Of a stretch of DNA of 64,000 nucleotides, positions 35,084-43,820 are shown piece by piece. This DNA comes from JBNRMW01 sp050309795 (lineage in GTDB: Bacteria; Bacillota_I; Bacilli_A; Erysipelotrichales; Erysipelotrichaceae). Position 1 is the first letter of the stretch, and each line of letters begins with the position of its first letter. Under the pieces are notes generated by a model. The model saw only the letters and a program-made list of their open reading frames with translations, searched no databases and was not told the DNA's origin. The translations under genes and the position numbers were made by a program. The stretch spans positions 62,001 through 126,000 of the forward strand of contig JBNRMW010000012.1 in NCBI GenBank assembly GCA_050309795.1. The letters run 5' to 3'.

Positions 35084-35084
35084 G

Positions 35085-35825
35085 ATGAACGCCTATATCG
35101 TGGGGGATACCCATGGAACTCTTGATTTAGATAAATTGAGTTTAGAAAATATCCAACGATTAAACATCCAAGCACAAGATGTCTTCATCCATTTGGGTGA
35201 TATTGGTATTCCTGGTTTTGGCGTGGATTCAAGTGCGTTGCTGGATTATTATCAAAACTTGCCTTTTCAAGTCGTCATCAACTTGGGAAATCATGAAAAC
35301 TACGATTGGGTGAAAGCTTCACCAATAACAGAAAAATTTGGTGCCAAAGGCTATGCGTTAGCTGAAAATCTCTTTGCTCCATTATGTGGTGAAATAGCTC
35401 GTATTGGTTCCAAGACGTTTTGGTTTTATCCTGGGGGCTTCAGCTTGGATTATCAACGCCGTCGTTGGGGAGTCGATATCTTTGTCGACGAATTACCCAG
35501 CAAGGAAAGCAGTGACAATGCCCTTAAAAATTTAAAAAGTCATGGCCAAGTGGATGTTGTGATTTCTCATGATGGACCGCGGCAGTTTGTCATGGAACAT
35601 TTCGGTTTTCCAATCGCTGCTCAGCCCGCAGACTATACCCGCTTAAGTCAGACCACGGTTGACCGCATCCATCCAGCTTTTGCTTTGGATGAAGTGTATC
35701 GACATGAAAAGCCTTTATATCGTCGTTGGTTTTTTGGTCACCATCACCGTGATTTTTGTGATCAGCGTGTTTGTGCCGTTTTCAATACGATCCACCGCTT
35801 AGATTTAAAAAGGGATTTAATATGA
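35085..35825 (+). CDS. Calcineurin-like metallophosphoesterase
   Basis: A 246-residue protein. The two-metal site is visible as GDTHGT (DxH), LGDIG (GD), LGNHEN (GNHE), ISHDGP and FGHHHR (GHxH). These enzymes split phosphomono- or diesters; here the substrate is unknown. The start at 35085 (MNAYIVGDTHG) has AGGGGA upstream and removes a 19-residue extension that only overlaps the previous gene. Its TGA overlaps the ATG of rnmV by four bases, so it may be co-translated with that RNA-processing gene. Confidence 0.88.
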   Translation: MNAYIVGDTHGTLDLDKLSLENIQRLNIQAQDVFIHLGDIGIPGFGVDSSALLDYYQNLPFQVVINLGNHENYDWVKASPITEKFGAKGYALAENLFAPLCGEIARIGSKTFWFYPGGFSLDYQRRRWGVDIFVDELPSKESSDNALKNLKSHGQVDVVISHDGPRQFVMEHFGFPIAAQPADYTRLSQTTVDRIHPAFALDEVYRHEKPLYRRWFFGHHHRDFCDQRVCAVFNTIHRLDLKRDLI

Positions 35826-36361
35826 AACGCACACTTTCTGAAATTATTGTCGTTGAAGGAAAAAACGATGTCAATAAAGTATTGTCTTGTGTCCAGGCCG
35901 ATGTTTTAGCAACCTCGGGGACCCATATGTCTGCTGGCTTTCTTGAACATTTAAAACAGCTTGCCCAGCAGCGAACCATCGTGGTGATGACTGACGACGA
36001 CTACCCAGGTCGATGGATTCGTAGTAAAATAGAAGCGACCATTGGTCCCGTCCAACATGCGTATGTTTTTGCTTCAGAGAGCCGTCAACAACATAAAGTG
36101 GGAATTGAACATGCGAGTTGCGAGGCCATCCTTGAAGCGCTAGATTCAGTCGTCCGCTATGAAATCCAAGAGAATTCACTCTCATATCAAGATTTTTATG
36201 ATTTAAAACTCCAAGGATTTCCCGACAGCCAAAAGCGTCGTATCCATCTTTGTCAAAAGATGCGCTTACCAAAGATGAATGCCAAGCGTTTATTTAAATC
36301 ACTAAATCAATTAGGCTACAAGAAAGAGGAGGTTTTGAAATATGTTGACGATAGCGAATAA
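35822..36361 (+). CDS. rnmV: Ribonuclease M5 (Toprim domain)
   Basis: A 179-residue nuclease that matures 5S rRNA precursors. The Toprim fold shows EIIVVEGKNDVNKV with the catalytic Glu, followed by VVMTDDDYPGRWIR with the acidic cluster. The usual family form is TDPDxPGE; here it reads TDDDYPGRW. The C-terminal GFPDSQKRRIHLCQKMRLPKMNAKRL is typical of RnmV. It overlaps rsmA by 20 bases, the same pairing as in Bacillus. Confidence 0.9.
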   Translation: MKRTLSEIIVVEGKNDVNKVLSCVQADVLATSGTHMSAGFLEHLKQLAQQRTIVVMTDDDYPGRWIRSKIEATIGPVQHAYVFASESRQQHKVGIEHASCEAILEALDSVVRYEIQENSLSYQDFYDLKLQGFPDSQKRRIHLCQKMRLPKMNAKRLFKSLNQLGYKKEEVLKYVDDSE

Positions 36362-37169
36362 ACAAGTCACCAAAGATTTGTTAGAAAAATACAACCTCCA
36401 AGCGAAAAAAAAATTAGGTCAAAACTTTATCATTGACCCTTCCGTCGTTCGAACGATTGCTCAAAAAAGTTTGACAACTATGGAGTCAACGGTAGTGGAA
36501 ATTGGCCCTGGTTTAGGGGCCCTTACCCAATTTCTAGCCCCCTTATCCAAACGGGTCCTCGCTGTTGAAATTGATGAGGATATGGTTGAAGTGTTGTCCA
36601 CGGAATTAGCATCCTTAACGAATGTGGACATTATTCATGAAGATTTTCTAAAATGGGATCTTTCCGTTTTAGGTAATCAAGAAGTCATTGTGGTGGCGAA
36701 TGTTCCCTATTACATCACCACGCCAATTATTTTTAAGTGGATAGAATCGGATGTGCGGGTTTCTTCCATGACCTTGATGATGCAAAAGGAACTGGCTCAT
36801 CGTCTTGTGGCGGACATCAACACGAAGGATTATAATGCCTTATCGCTGATGATTCAATATTTGTTTGACGTTAAAACGATTATGAATATCCCCAAACAAT
36901 GCTTCTTGCCGATACCGAAGGTCGATAGTTCGGTGATTCAGTTTGTGTCAAAAAATGACCCTCAAGTAGCGAATCAGTCTCATTTTTTTGAATTTTTGAA
37001 ACAATCGTTTCAAATGAAACGCAAAACATTAATGAACAACTTGAAAACAACCGTTGATCGAGATCAACTTCTATCCATCTTGGATGCGCTTAATATCAGT
37101 CCAGATGTTCGCGCGGAAGCCGTATCTTTAGATCAATTTATAGAAATCTACCGGAGGTTATATGAGTGA
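36342..37169 (+). CDS. rsmA: 16S rRNA dimethyladenosine transferase
   Basis: A 275-residue methyltransferase (KsgA) that dimethylates two adjacent adenosines near the 3' end of 16S rRNA. The SAM site is VVEIGPGLGALT, followed by VLAVEIDEDM. The catalytic motif is NVPYYITTPIIFKW. KKLGQNFIIDP at the start is a family signature. AGAGGAGG inside rnmV is the ribosome site. It overlaps ispE by eight bases. Confidence 0.96.
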   Translation: MLTIANKQVTKDLLEKYNLQAKKKLGQNFIIDPSVVRTIAQKSLTTMESTVVEIGPGLGALTQFLAPLSKRVLAVEIDEDMVEVLSTELASLTNVDIIHEDFLKWDLSVLGNQEVIVVANVPYYITTPIIFKWIESDVRVSSMTLMMQKELAHRLVADINTKDYNALSLMIQYLFDVKTIMNIPKQCFLPIPKVDSSVIQFVSKNDPQVANQSHFFEFLKQSFQMKRKTLMNNLKTTVDRDQLLSILDALNISPDVRAEAVSLDQFIEIYRRLYE

Positions 37170-38031
37170 ACGAATAAGAGCTTATGGAAAAATAAATTTA
37201 GGGTTACAAGTCGTGCGTAAACGACCCGATGGCTACCACGATTTACGGATGGTGATGGTTCCCATCGATCTTTTTGATTCGATTCATGTCGCCCCCTATG
37301 AAAAACTCATCATCCAGTCGGATAAGTGGTATTTACCTAATGACGATCGGAACACGGTGTACAAAGCCATTCGTTTGATGCAAGAAAACTATGGCATTAC
37401 TCAAAACTATGCGGTTCGGATCATAAAGAACATTCCGACCCAGGCTGGTTTAGCTGGTGGAAGTACCGATGCGGCAGCGATGATAAATTATTTGAACATG
37501 AAACATCAGTTAAATCTGAGTCAACAAGAATTGATTGATATAGGGGTTCAGGTTGGCGCAGACGTTCCTTTTTGCTTGTTTAAAAGACCAGCATTGGTTG
37601 AAGGGATTGGTGAACGTTTAACCTTTTTAAAAGGAGATTTTGATTTTTATCTCTTTATTATGAAACCGAAGATGGGCGTTAGCACGGGCGGTTTATTTAA
37701 ATCCTTAAAAGTTAAACCTCAAAGTAATGACCGTTTCGAAAACTTGGTTCAAAGTATTGAAACAAATCATTATGAGGGCATTCAACAAAACTTGATGAAT
37801 GATTTACTCGAGCGAGCAACAGAAATCCAACCAGAGATTCAATTATTAATTGATGAACTTTTGGCTTTCGGTTTTGATAATGCTTCGATGACGGGATCGG
37901 GATCGGTGGTCTTTGGTATTACCCGTTGTGAAGAACTATGCAATCGAGCGGTTCAAGCCTTCTATTTGAAGGTTCCTTTTGTTAAAAAATGCAAAGTCGT
38001 TAGGGACTTTTCTCAAAATAAGGTACAATAA
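37162..38031 (+). CDS. ispE: 4-diphosphocytidyl-2-C-methyl-D-erythritol kinase
   Basis: A 289-residue GHMP kinase of the non-mevalonate isoprenoid pathway. Visible motifs are YGKINLGLQVVRKRPDGYHDL, the ATP loop PTQAGLAGGSTDAAA and MTGSGSVVFGI near the C-terminus. AGGAGG... GGAGG lies a few bases before the ATG inside rsmA. Presence of this gene says the organism makes isoprenoids by the MEP route. It is followed after 19 bases by glmU; purR and spoVG, which stand between these genes in Bacillus, are missing. Confidence 0.95.
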   Translation: MSERIRAYGKINLGLQVVRKRPDGYHDLRMVMVPIDLFDSIHVAPYEKLIIQSDKWYLPNDDRNTVYKAIRLMQENYGITQNYAVRIIKNIPTQAGLAGGSTDAAAMINYLNMKHQLNLSQQELIDIGVQVGADVPFCLFKRPALVEGIGERLTFLKGDFDFYLFIMKPKMGVSTGGLFKSLKVKPQSNDRFENLVQSIETNHYEGIQQNLMNDLLERATEIQPEIQLLIDELLAFGFDNASMTGSGSVVFGITRCEELCNRAVQAFYLKVPFVKKCKVVRDFSQNKVQ

Positions 38032-38050
38032 ACTCGGAAAGGATGATTAT

Positions 38051-39421
38051 ATGAAATATGCGATAGTATTAGCTGCTGGCCAAGGCACAAGAATGAAGTC
38101 CGAAACTCCAAAAGTGATGCATTCCTTAGTCGATAAACCAATGCTAGAACACATCATCGAAAACTTAGAAAAGATAGAAGTAGACGAAAGCCATGTCGTC
38201 GTAGGCTATCAAAAAGAACAAATCAAAGAGTACTTTCAAAATCGGGTCCAATTCCATGACCAAGACGAACTATTGGGGACAGGTCATGCGGTGATGCAGG
38301 TCCAAGAACTCCAAGATAAAGAAGGCAGTACCATTTTGTTATATGGCGATTGCCCGCTGGTTCAACCAGAAACCATGGAATCCCTCTTTCAAGAAGTTGA
38401 AAGCGTCGACATGGTCGTGCTGACCGCAGACCTCAAAGATCCCGGTGAATACGGCCGAGTGGTCCGTGACAATCAAGGGAAGGTCATCCGCATAGTGGAA
38501 TACCGCGATGCCTCAGATAATGAAAAGAAAATCCGTGAAATTAATACAGGAATTTACTGCTTTAACAACAAGAGTTTATTTAAGTATTTAAACGAATTAT
38601 CAAGCGATAATTCTCAAAACGAATATTACATAACCGACTTAGTTGGAATATTTGCGAAACAAAACCTTGAAATTAAAGCCATAAAAGTAAGCGATATTAA
38701 CGAAGTCATGGGGATTAACTCACGGGTTCAACTAGCGCAAGCTGAAAAATGGCTACGCCAACACATCAACTGTCATTGGATGGAACAAGGAGTCACCCTG
38801 ATTGATCCAAACAACACGTACATCTCAACCGATACGACCATTGGTCAAGATACTATTATCTATCCAGGAACGTATTTAAAAGGAAAAAACCAAATTGGTC
38901 AACGCGTGGAGATTCGGGGCAACACCTGGTTGGAAAATGCCGAAATTGGCGATAATACCATCATTGAAGCCTCAAAAATTATTGATTCGAAAGTGTCTCA
39001 TGATGTTAAAGTGGGTCCGTATGCACACTTGCGTAATGGGACCATCATCGAAGCCTATAATCGCATTGGGAACTTTGTTGAAGTGAAGAAATCGACTTTC
39101 CATGAAGATGCTCGCTGTGCACATCTATCCTATATCGGGGATACCACCGTTGGTAAGAAAGTGAATATCGGAGCTGGGGTTGTTACCGTGAACTTCGATG
39201 GTTTTAATAAACATCATACTGAAATTAAAGAAGGAGCTTTTATTGGTTCGAATGTAAACTTAATCGCTCCGATTACCGTTGGTAAAGAAGCCGTTGTGGC
39301 GGCTGGTTCAACCATTAGAAAAGATGTCGCTGATGGCGCACTTGTTATTGAAAGGGCAATGGAAACCACCAAGGAAGGTTATGGTTGGAAGTACTTAGCA
39401 AAGAAACATGAAAAGGAGTAG
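38051..39421 (+). CDS. glmU: Bifunctional GlcNAc-1-P uridyltransferase / GlcN-1-P acetyltransferase
   Basis: A 456-residue two-domain enzyme making UDP-GlcNAc for the cell wall. The N-terminal uridyltransferase opens LAAGQGTRMKSETPKVMH, the nucleotide loop, and has YGDCPLV and GEYGRVVRD. The C-terminal left-handed beta helix shows hexapeptide repeats (IGDNTIIEASKI, VKVGPYAHLRNGT), then the catalytic acetyltransferase region NFVEVKKST and LSYIGDT. AAGGAT lies before ATG 38051; a longer frame starts inside ispE without support. It precedes prs, as in Bacillus. Confidence 0.95.
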   Translation: MKYAIVLAAGQGTRMKSETPKVMHSLVDKPMLEHIIENLEKIEVDESHVVVGYQKEQIKEYFQNRVQFHDQDELLGTGHAVMQVQELQDKEGSTILLYGDCPLVQPETMESLFQEVESVDMVVLTADLKDPGEYGRVVRDNQGKVIRIVEYRDASDNEKKIREINTGIYCFNNKSLFKYLNELSSDNSQNEYYITDLVGIFAKQNLEIKAIKVSDINEVMGINSRVQLAQAEKWLRQHINCHWMEQGVTLIDPNNTYISTDTTIGQDTIIYPGTYLKGKNQIGQRVEIRGNTWLENAEIGDNTIIEASKIIDSKVSHDVKVGPYAHLRNGTIIEAYNRIGNFVEVKKSTFHEDARCAHLSYIGDTTVGKKVNIGAGVVTVNFDGFNKHHTEIKEGAFIGSNVNLIAPITVGKEAVVAAGSTIRKDVADGALVIERAMETTKEGYGWKYLAKKHEKE

Positions 39422-39425
39422 GGCA

Positions 39426-40382
39426 ATGGAAGATGTTATCGTTTTTGGCTTAAGTCGCTCACTAAATTTAACAAAAGAAATTTGTGAACACCTTCAAATA
39501 CGACAAGGAAACATAAATGTCACCCATTTTGCGGATGGGGAAATCTTAGTAGAACCCATTGATTCGGTTCGGGGGAAAAAGGTATTCCTCATTCAATCGA
39601 CTTCTAAACCTGTGTCGGATGCGTATATGGAAGTTCTCATTGCGTTGGATGCTTGTAAACGAGCATCAGCAGATGAAGTCACCGTGGTCATGCCCTACTA
39701 TGGCTACGCTCGTCAAGACCGTAAAGCACGGGCTCGTCAACCGATTACTGCCAAGTTGATGGCCGATTTATTACAAAGTGCTGGAGCTGATCGGGTTGTT
39801 ACAGTGGATTTACACGCACCACAAATTCAAGGGTTCTTTAATGTCCCAATTGATGATTTATCTGCGACCTCAATTATTGGTCAATACATTCGTAAGAAAG
39901 ATTTTCAAGACGACATCGTTATTGTTTCGCCTGACCATGGTGGAGCAACGCGTGCGCGCCGGGTGTCGGATACGATTCCAGGATCCAGTATTGCGATTAT
40001 TGATAAACGCCGCACCAGTCCAAATGTCGCCGAATCGGTGAACTTGGTTGGGGATGTCAAAAATAAAATTGCCATTATTGTTGACGACATTGTTGACACA
40101 GCAGGTTCCATGCTTGGTGGGGTCAACATGCTCTTTGATAAAGGAGCTAAAGAAGTCTATGCCGCAACCACTCATGCGGTCTTATCAGATCCCGCTTTGG
40201 AACGCATTCGCGCATCAAAAATCACCGAATTACTCGTGACAAACACGATTGAATTGGATGAAGAGAAAGCTGATGAACCAAAGATTGTGGTTATCTCTAT
40301 TGCCTATATGCTGGCTAAAACCATTGAGGCGATTACTTACAATAATCCAGTCTCGGAAATTTGGGCACTCTTTAACGATTAA
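39426..40382 (+). CDS. prs: Ribose-phosphate pyrophosphokinase
   Basis: A 318-residue enzyme making PRPP from ribose 5-phosphate and ATP. It carries the flexible loop YYGYARQDRKARARQPITAK, the ribose-phosphate loop VDDIVDTAGSM and the VTVDLHAPQIQGFF block. The length and IDKRR match class I PRPP synthases. AAGGAG lies before ATG 39426, itself overlapping the last bases of glmU. It is the last gene of the chain and ends at a strong terminator. Confidence 0.96.
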   Translation: MEDVIVFGLSRSLNLTKEICEHLQIRQGNINVTHFADGEILVEPIDSVRGKKVFLIQSTSKPVSDAYMEVLIALDACKRASADEVTVVMPYYGYARQDRKARARQPITAKLMADLLQSAGADRVVTVDLHAPQIQGFFNVPIDDLSATSIIGQYIRKKDFQDDIVIVSPDHGGATRARRVSDTIPGSSIAIIDKRRTSPNVAESVNLVGDVKNKIAIIVDDIVDTAGSMLGGVNMLFDKGAKEVYAATTHAVLSDPALERIRASKITELLVTNTIELDEEKADEPKIVVISIAYMLAKTIEAITYNNPVSEIWALFND

Positions 40383-40450
40383 TGATCGATCACACGCGTC
40401 TTCGTTGTGTAGATAATGAAGTCATCAAATTTAAGTGATAATTTTCAATT

Positions 40451-40484
40451 AACGGTTGGTTTTATATAAATCCAACCGTTTTTT
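40451..40484 (+). terminator. prs operon terminator
   Basis: AACGGTTGG (40451-40459) pairs with CCAACCGTT (40472-40480), followed by TTTT. Confidence 0.85.
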
Positions 40485-40512
40485 CATGTTCGCAGCAATT
40501 TATTTCGTTTAA

Positions 40513-40647
40513 AACTACGAAAAGGACAAAGCTTGTCAACAAGAATTGGGGCGTTTAGTTCCACAATTTAATCCAAGGATTAAATTATTTTCAAAAGGTC
40601 ACATATTGGAAATGACGATTCTAATCGACCACTTTTTAATGCCTTAA
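40513..40647 (+). pseudogene. Possible gene fragment between prs and addA
   Basis: A 44-codon open stretch without a start reads QQELGRLVPQFNPRIK and SKGHILEMTILIDHF before a stop that overlaps the end of addA. Its composition looks protein-like, but I do not recognise a family and there is no ribosome site. It could be the tail of a lost gene or chance. Confidence 0.2.
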
Positions 40648-43600
40648 AAAAACTCAATATAATCGTCAAGATTTAAGGCGTATATATAGGCTTGAATTGT
40701 TTTATGTGGAAATTGAATCTTTAAAAAGTCCACATAGTTTTGAAGTTGATGACGGTATCGATCCACTAATTGCTGTGGCTGTATAAGGCGATCAGATTTG
40801 AAATCAACAAGCACAATTTTTTCGTCAAATTCAATGACCATATCCATAATTCCAACTCGGGTTTCTTCACCAAGATGATGGGTGAAGCCAACTTCGTGAG
40901 CGACTTTGGCTTTCATCAACTCAATTGTTTTTGGGTGGTGACTGTAGTGGAGCAATTGTTGTTGCTGCTTTTCTGTTAACGCGTAAGGCTGTAAATCTCC
41001 TAGCGTCCAGGGACGAGCAGGAAGTTCACTGATGATTTGGTGAAGAAGGGTTCCAATTTCACTAGCCTTGAGTCCAGGTTGTAACTCTAGTTGGATATCC
41101 AATGTCCGATACGTTTCTTCAGCCACTTCATATTCTAGTGGTTGGTAAGGTTTGATTGTGAAAGGGAAAAGGGTGGATTGCTTGGTTTTTTGTTGGGTTT
41201 GAATAGCGTCTATAGCGACGACTTGATGATTCACATAAGGTAAAGGAAACGCTTTTAGAATATGGCGAATAATTGGAGCATGGCCCATACCTTTAATTAA
41301 ACTGCGCCAGTTTAAGACCGATTCAACAGCCTTATCTTCGCTCGGTTCTTGATAGCCATCGACTAAGATTAATTCATCTTGAGCACGGGTGAGCGCAACA
41401 TAGAGCAAGCGTAGACTTTCTTGGGCTTCTTTGTTTTTTACAAACAGTTCACAAGCGAGTCGTAAATTCGTTTTTGTTCGTCGTTGACTATCAAAGTCCA
41501 TGGTGTTGAAACAAATTCCAAGATCGCTATCCATTAAACAAAAAGGATTGCTGTTTTGTTGGCAGGTTTTCTGGGGAGTGATGTAGTAAGTAATGGGAAA
41601 TTGTAGACCTTTAGAAGCATGAACCGTCATCACTTTGACACGATTACTGCTTTCATCATCGATGGCCGCATTAGAACTGTCGATATGATCGTATAGCCCA
41701 ATAAACTCAATGAACTCCAAACTAGACCCTTCAAAATCATGTGCTTTATGAAGGAGTAGATTAATGTTTTGTCGTTGATGGGAATCTAAATGGTCATAAT
41801 AATAACCCTTAAATTGAGTCAACAAAATCAATTGATCGACCAGAGATTGTTCCAACATCGAAGCAAACAATTGATCGAGCTCTATATAAAGTTCTGGGAA
41901 GGAAGTCTTTAAATTATCATACAAAGAAGCCTTCGGATTTTTAAGTTTCAACCTAGCGACATCGTTTTCATCCAGTTTACAAAAACCGGATAACAAAAAG
42001 GCTAAGAAATAAAAATCTTGTTGCGGGTCATGAAAGACTTGTAAACCATTAATGACATCAAAAACAGCCCACGAATTAGTGAACCCTTCGCGGTCGTCAA
42101 AGAAATAGGGGATATCAAACAATTCAAAGGCATCTTTTAAGGCGCGTTTCACAGTGTGTGAACGGGATAAAACACAAATATCTTTGGGTTGATGGCCGTC
42201 CTTTATTTTTTGTTTAATATCTTGAGCGATTTTATGTAAGAGGGCTTTATTTTTATTGATGTAGATCTCTTGATCATCCACCAGCATGGTTGGATCGTAA
42301 TCCATCTGCATCAAGGTAATTGGTCGATTGTTTTCAGTTTGTTGAGCCATGCCGATTTTGACAGCATCCTTACTGGTATATTGGCTGTCTAAATCTTTTA
42401 GATTCATTACATGAGAGAAGATATGGTTGTTAAAATCAACAATAAACTGTTTGCTTCGGTAATTATAAGATAAGTAGAGGGTTTCATGACGGTCATCCTG
42501 TGTTTTCATCCGCTCCATCATTAATTCCGGTTTTGCGTTTCGAAAACCATAAATCGACTGTTTGATGTCACCAACGCGAAATACATTGTCTTCACGAGCA
42601 ATGAGTTGAATAATCTTATCCTGGAAATAGTTGGTGTCTTGGAACTCATCCACCAAGATGTCGGTATAACGCTCTTTTAAAATCGTGCTCGCAATCTTTT
42701 CGGGGTGGGATAAAATCAGATACGCCGCTTGTTCCAAATCGTTGAAGTCTAAGACATTTGCTTGTTCTTTAAGGTATTCATAATAATGTCCATAATCGAT
42801 GGCCATGGAACACAAGAGTTCGGTATACGCTTGATTTTGTTGATAGGCTTGTTTTGTTTCGTGTCCATATAGATAATCCCAATCAAAATCAGCAAAGGCA
42901 TTATTTAAGGCTTTGATTTGCTCATTAAGGGCTTCCTGCTCAAATGTATGCGTAAAGTAGCCTGCGTACTTCTTTGTTAGATTGGGAAGTTTTGGAAAGG
43001 ACTCCCGCTCAATGAGCTGGCGAATCTGGCTCCAAGATTGTGTTTGAAGAAACTGTTGGAGCTGTTGTAAGAAATTGTGATTATCCGAAAAATCATAGGG
43101 AATTTGATAGTCGTTAAAAGCGTTAATGATGGCTGAAAGTTGTGTTTTTAAGTCGGTTAATCCTTCTTGAACAAAATGAACATTTAATTTTTGAAGAACC
43201 TCAGGGGCGTGTTTAAAGGAAGAGATGTCGTATCGCTTCTTTTGGGCTTCTAACCATTCGTAAGGTTTCAACTGGGCAAGAGCAAGGGTATAGAGCTTGA
43301 TGACATCTTTAATCAAATTATCGTCTTCATATGCACGAGTGGAATAGGCTAAAGACAATTCGGTAAACACCGGATTTTGATTTCCATAATATTGGTTCAA
43401 CAAGAGTTCCGTGGCCTGTTTTTGAAGTTTGGTCTGTTCAAGAGAATCTAGAAGATGGTTAATTCGATCTTGTTTAAAGCCAATTAAATAACCAAACTCG
43501 GTGATTATCGCCCGACAAAAGGAATGAATCGTCGAAATTTGAGCCGTTGCTAGCAGCGACAACTGTTGCCCAATAAAAGGATCTTCGGTTTTTGTATAGT

Positions 43601-43820
43601 GTTTGTGAAGGGCTTGAGCTAAACGTTTTTTCATTTCTGAAGCGGCTTTTTCGGTAAAGGTCATGGCACATATTTCGTCCAGACGAACACGGTCGTCGAC
43701 AATTCGCTTCATTAAACGGGCAATTAAGACCGTGGTTTTACCAGAACCAGCAGACGCCGAAACCATGATGTTTTTGCCAAGTGCTTGGATGGCTAATTGT
43801 TGTTCTTGATTAAATTTCAT
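40644..43820 (-). CDS. addA: AddA/RexA helicase-nuclease subunit
   Basis: A 1058-residue UvrD-type helicase with a C-terminal nuclease that resects DNA double-strand breaks for recombination. Walker A is SASAGSGKTT (21-30). DEFQDTNYFQDKI is the Walker B helix, VMTVHASKGLQFPI is helicase motif V, and the nuclease core is VLVDFKSDRL near residue 1005. The ATG at 43820 is chosen because GGAGG is about nine bases upstream; another ATG stands immediately after the ribosome site and is too close. Its start overlaps the end of the RexB-like gene by 11 bases, so the two subunits are coupled. Confidence 0.94.
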   Translation of the reverse strand: MKFNQEQQLAIQALGKNIMVSASAGSGKTTVLIARLMKRIVDDRVRLDEICAMTFTEKAASEMKKRLAQALHKHYTKTEDPFIGQQLSLLATAQISTIHSFCRAIITEFGYLIGFKQDRINHLLDSLEQTKLQKQATELLLNQYYGNQNPVFTELSLAYSTRAYEDDNLIKDVIKLYTLALAQLKPYEWLEAQKKRYDISSFKHAPEVLQKLNVHFVQEGLTDLKTQLSAIINAFNDYQIPYDFSDNHNFLQQLQQFLQTQSWSQIRQLIERESFPKLPNLTKKYAGYFTHTFEQEALNEQIKALNNAFADFDWDYLYGHETKQAYQQNQAYTELLCSMAIDYGHYYEYLKEQANVLDFNDLEQAAYLILSHPEKIASTILKERYTDILVDEFQDTNYFQDKIIQLIAREDNVFRVGDIKQSIYGFRNAKPELMMERMKTQDDRHETLYLSYNYRSKQFIVDFNNHIFSHVMNLKDLDSQYTSKDAVKIGMAQQTENNRPITLMQMDYDPTMLVDDQEIYINKNKALLHKIAQDIKQKIKDGHQPKDICVLSRSHTVKRALKDAFELFDIPYFFDDREGFTNSWAVFDVINGLQVFHDPQQDFYFLAFLLSGFCKLDENDVARLKLKNPKASLYDNLKTSFPELYIELDQLFASMLEQSLVDQLILLTQFKGYYYDHLDSHQRQNINLLLHKAHDFEGSSLEFIEFIGLYDHIDSSNAAIDDESSNRVKVMTVHASKGLQFPITYYITPQKTCQQNSNPFCLMDSDLGICFNTMDFDSQRRTKTNLRLACELFVKNKEAQESLRLLYVALTRAQDELILVDGYQEPSEDKAVESVLNWRSLIKGMGHAPIIRHILKAFPLPYVNHQVVAIDAIQTQQKTKQSTLFPFTIKPYQPLEYEVAEETYRTLDIQLELQPGLKASEIGTLLHQIISELPARPWTLGDLQPYALTEKQQQQLLHYSHHPKTIELMKAKVAHEVGFTHHLGEETRVGIMDMVIEFDEKIVLVDFKSDRLIQPQQLVDRYRHQLQNYVDFLKIQFPHKTIQAYIYALNLDDYIEFF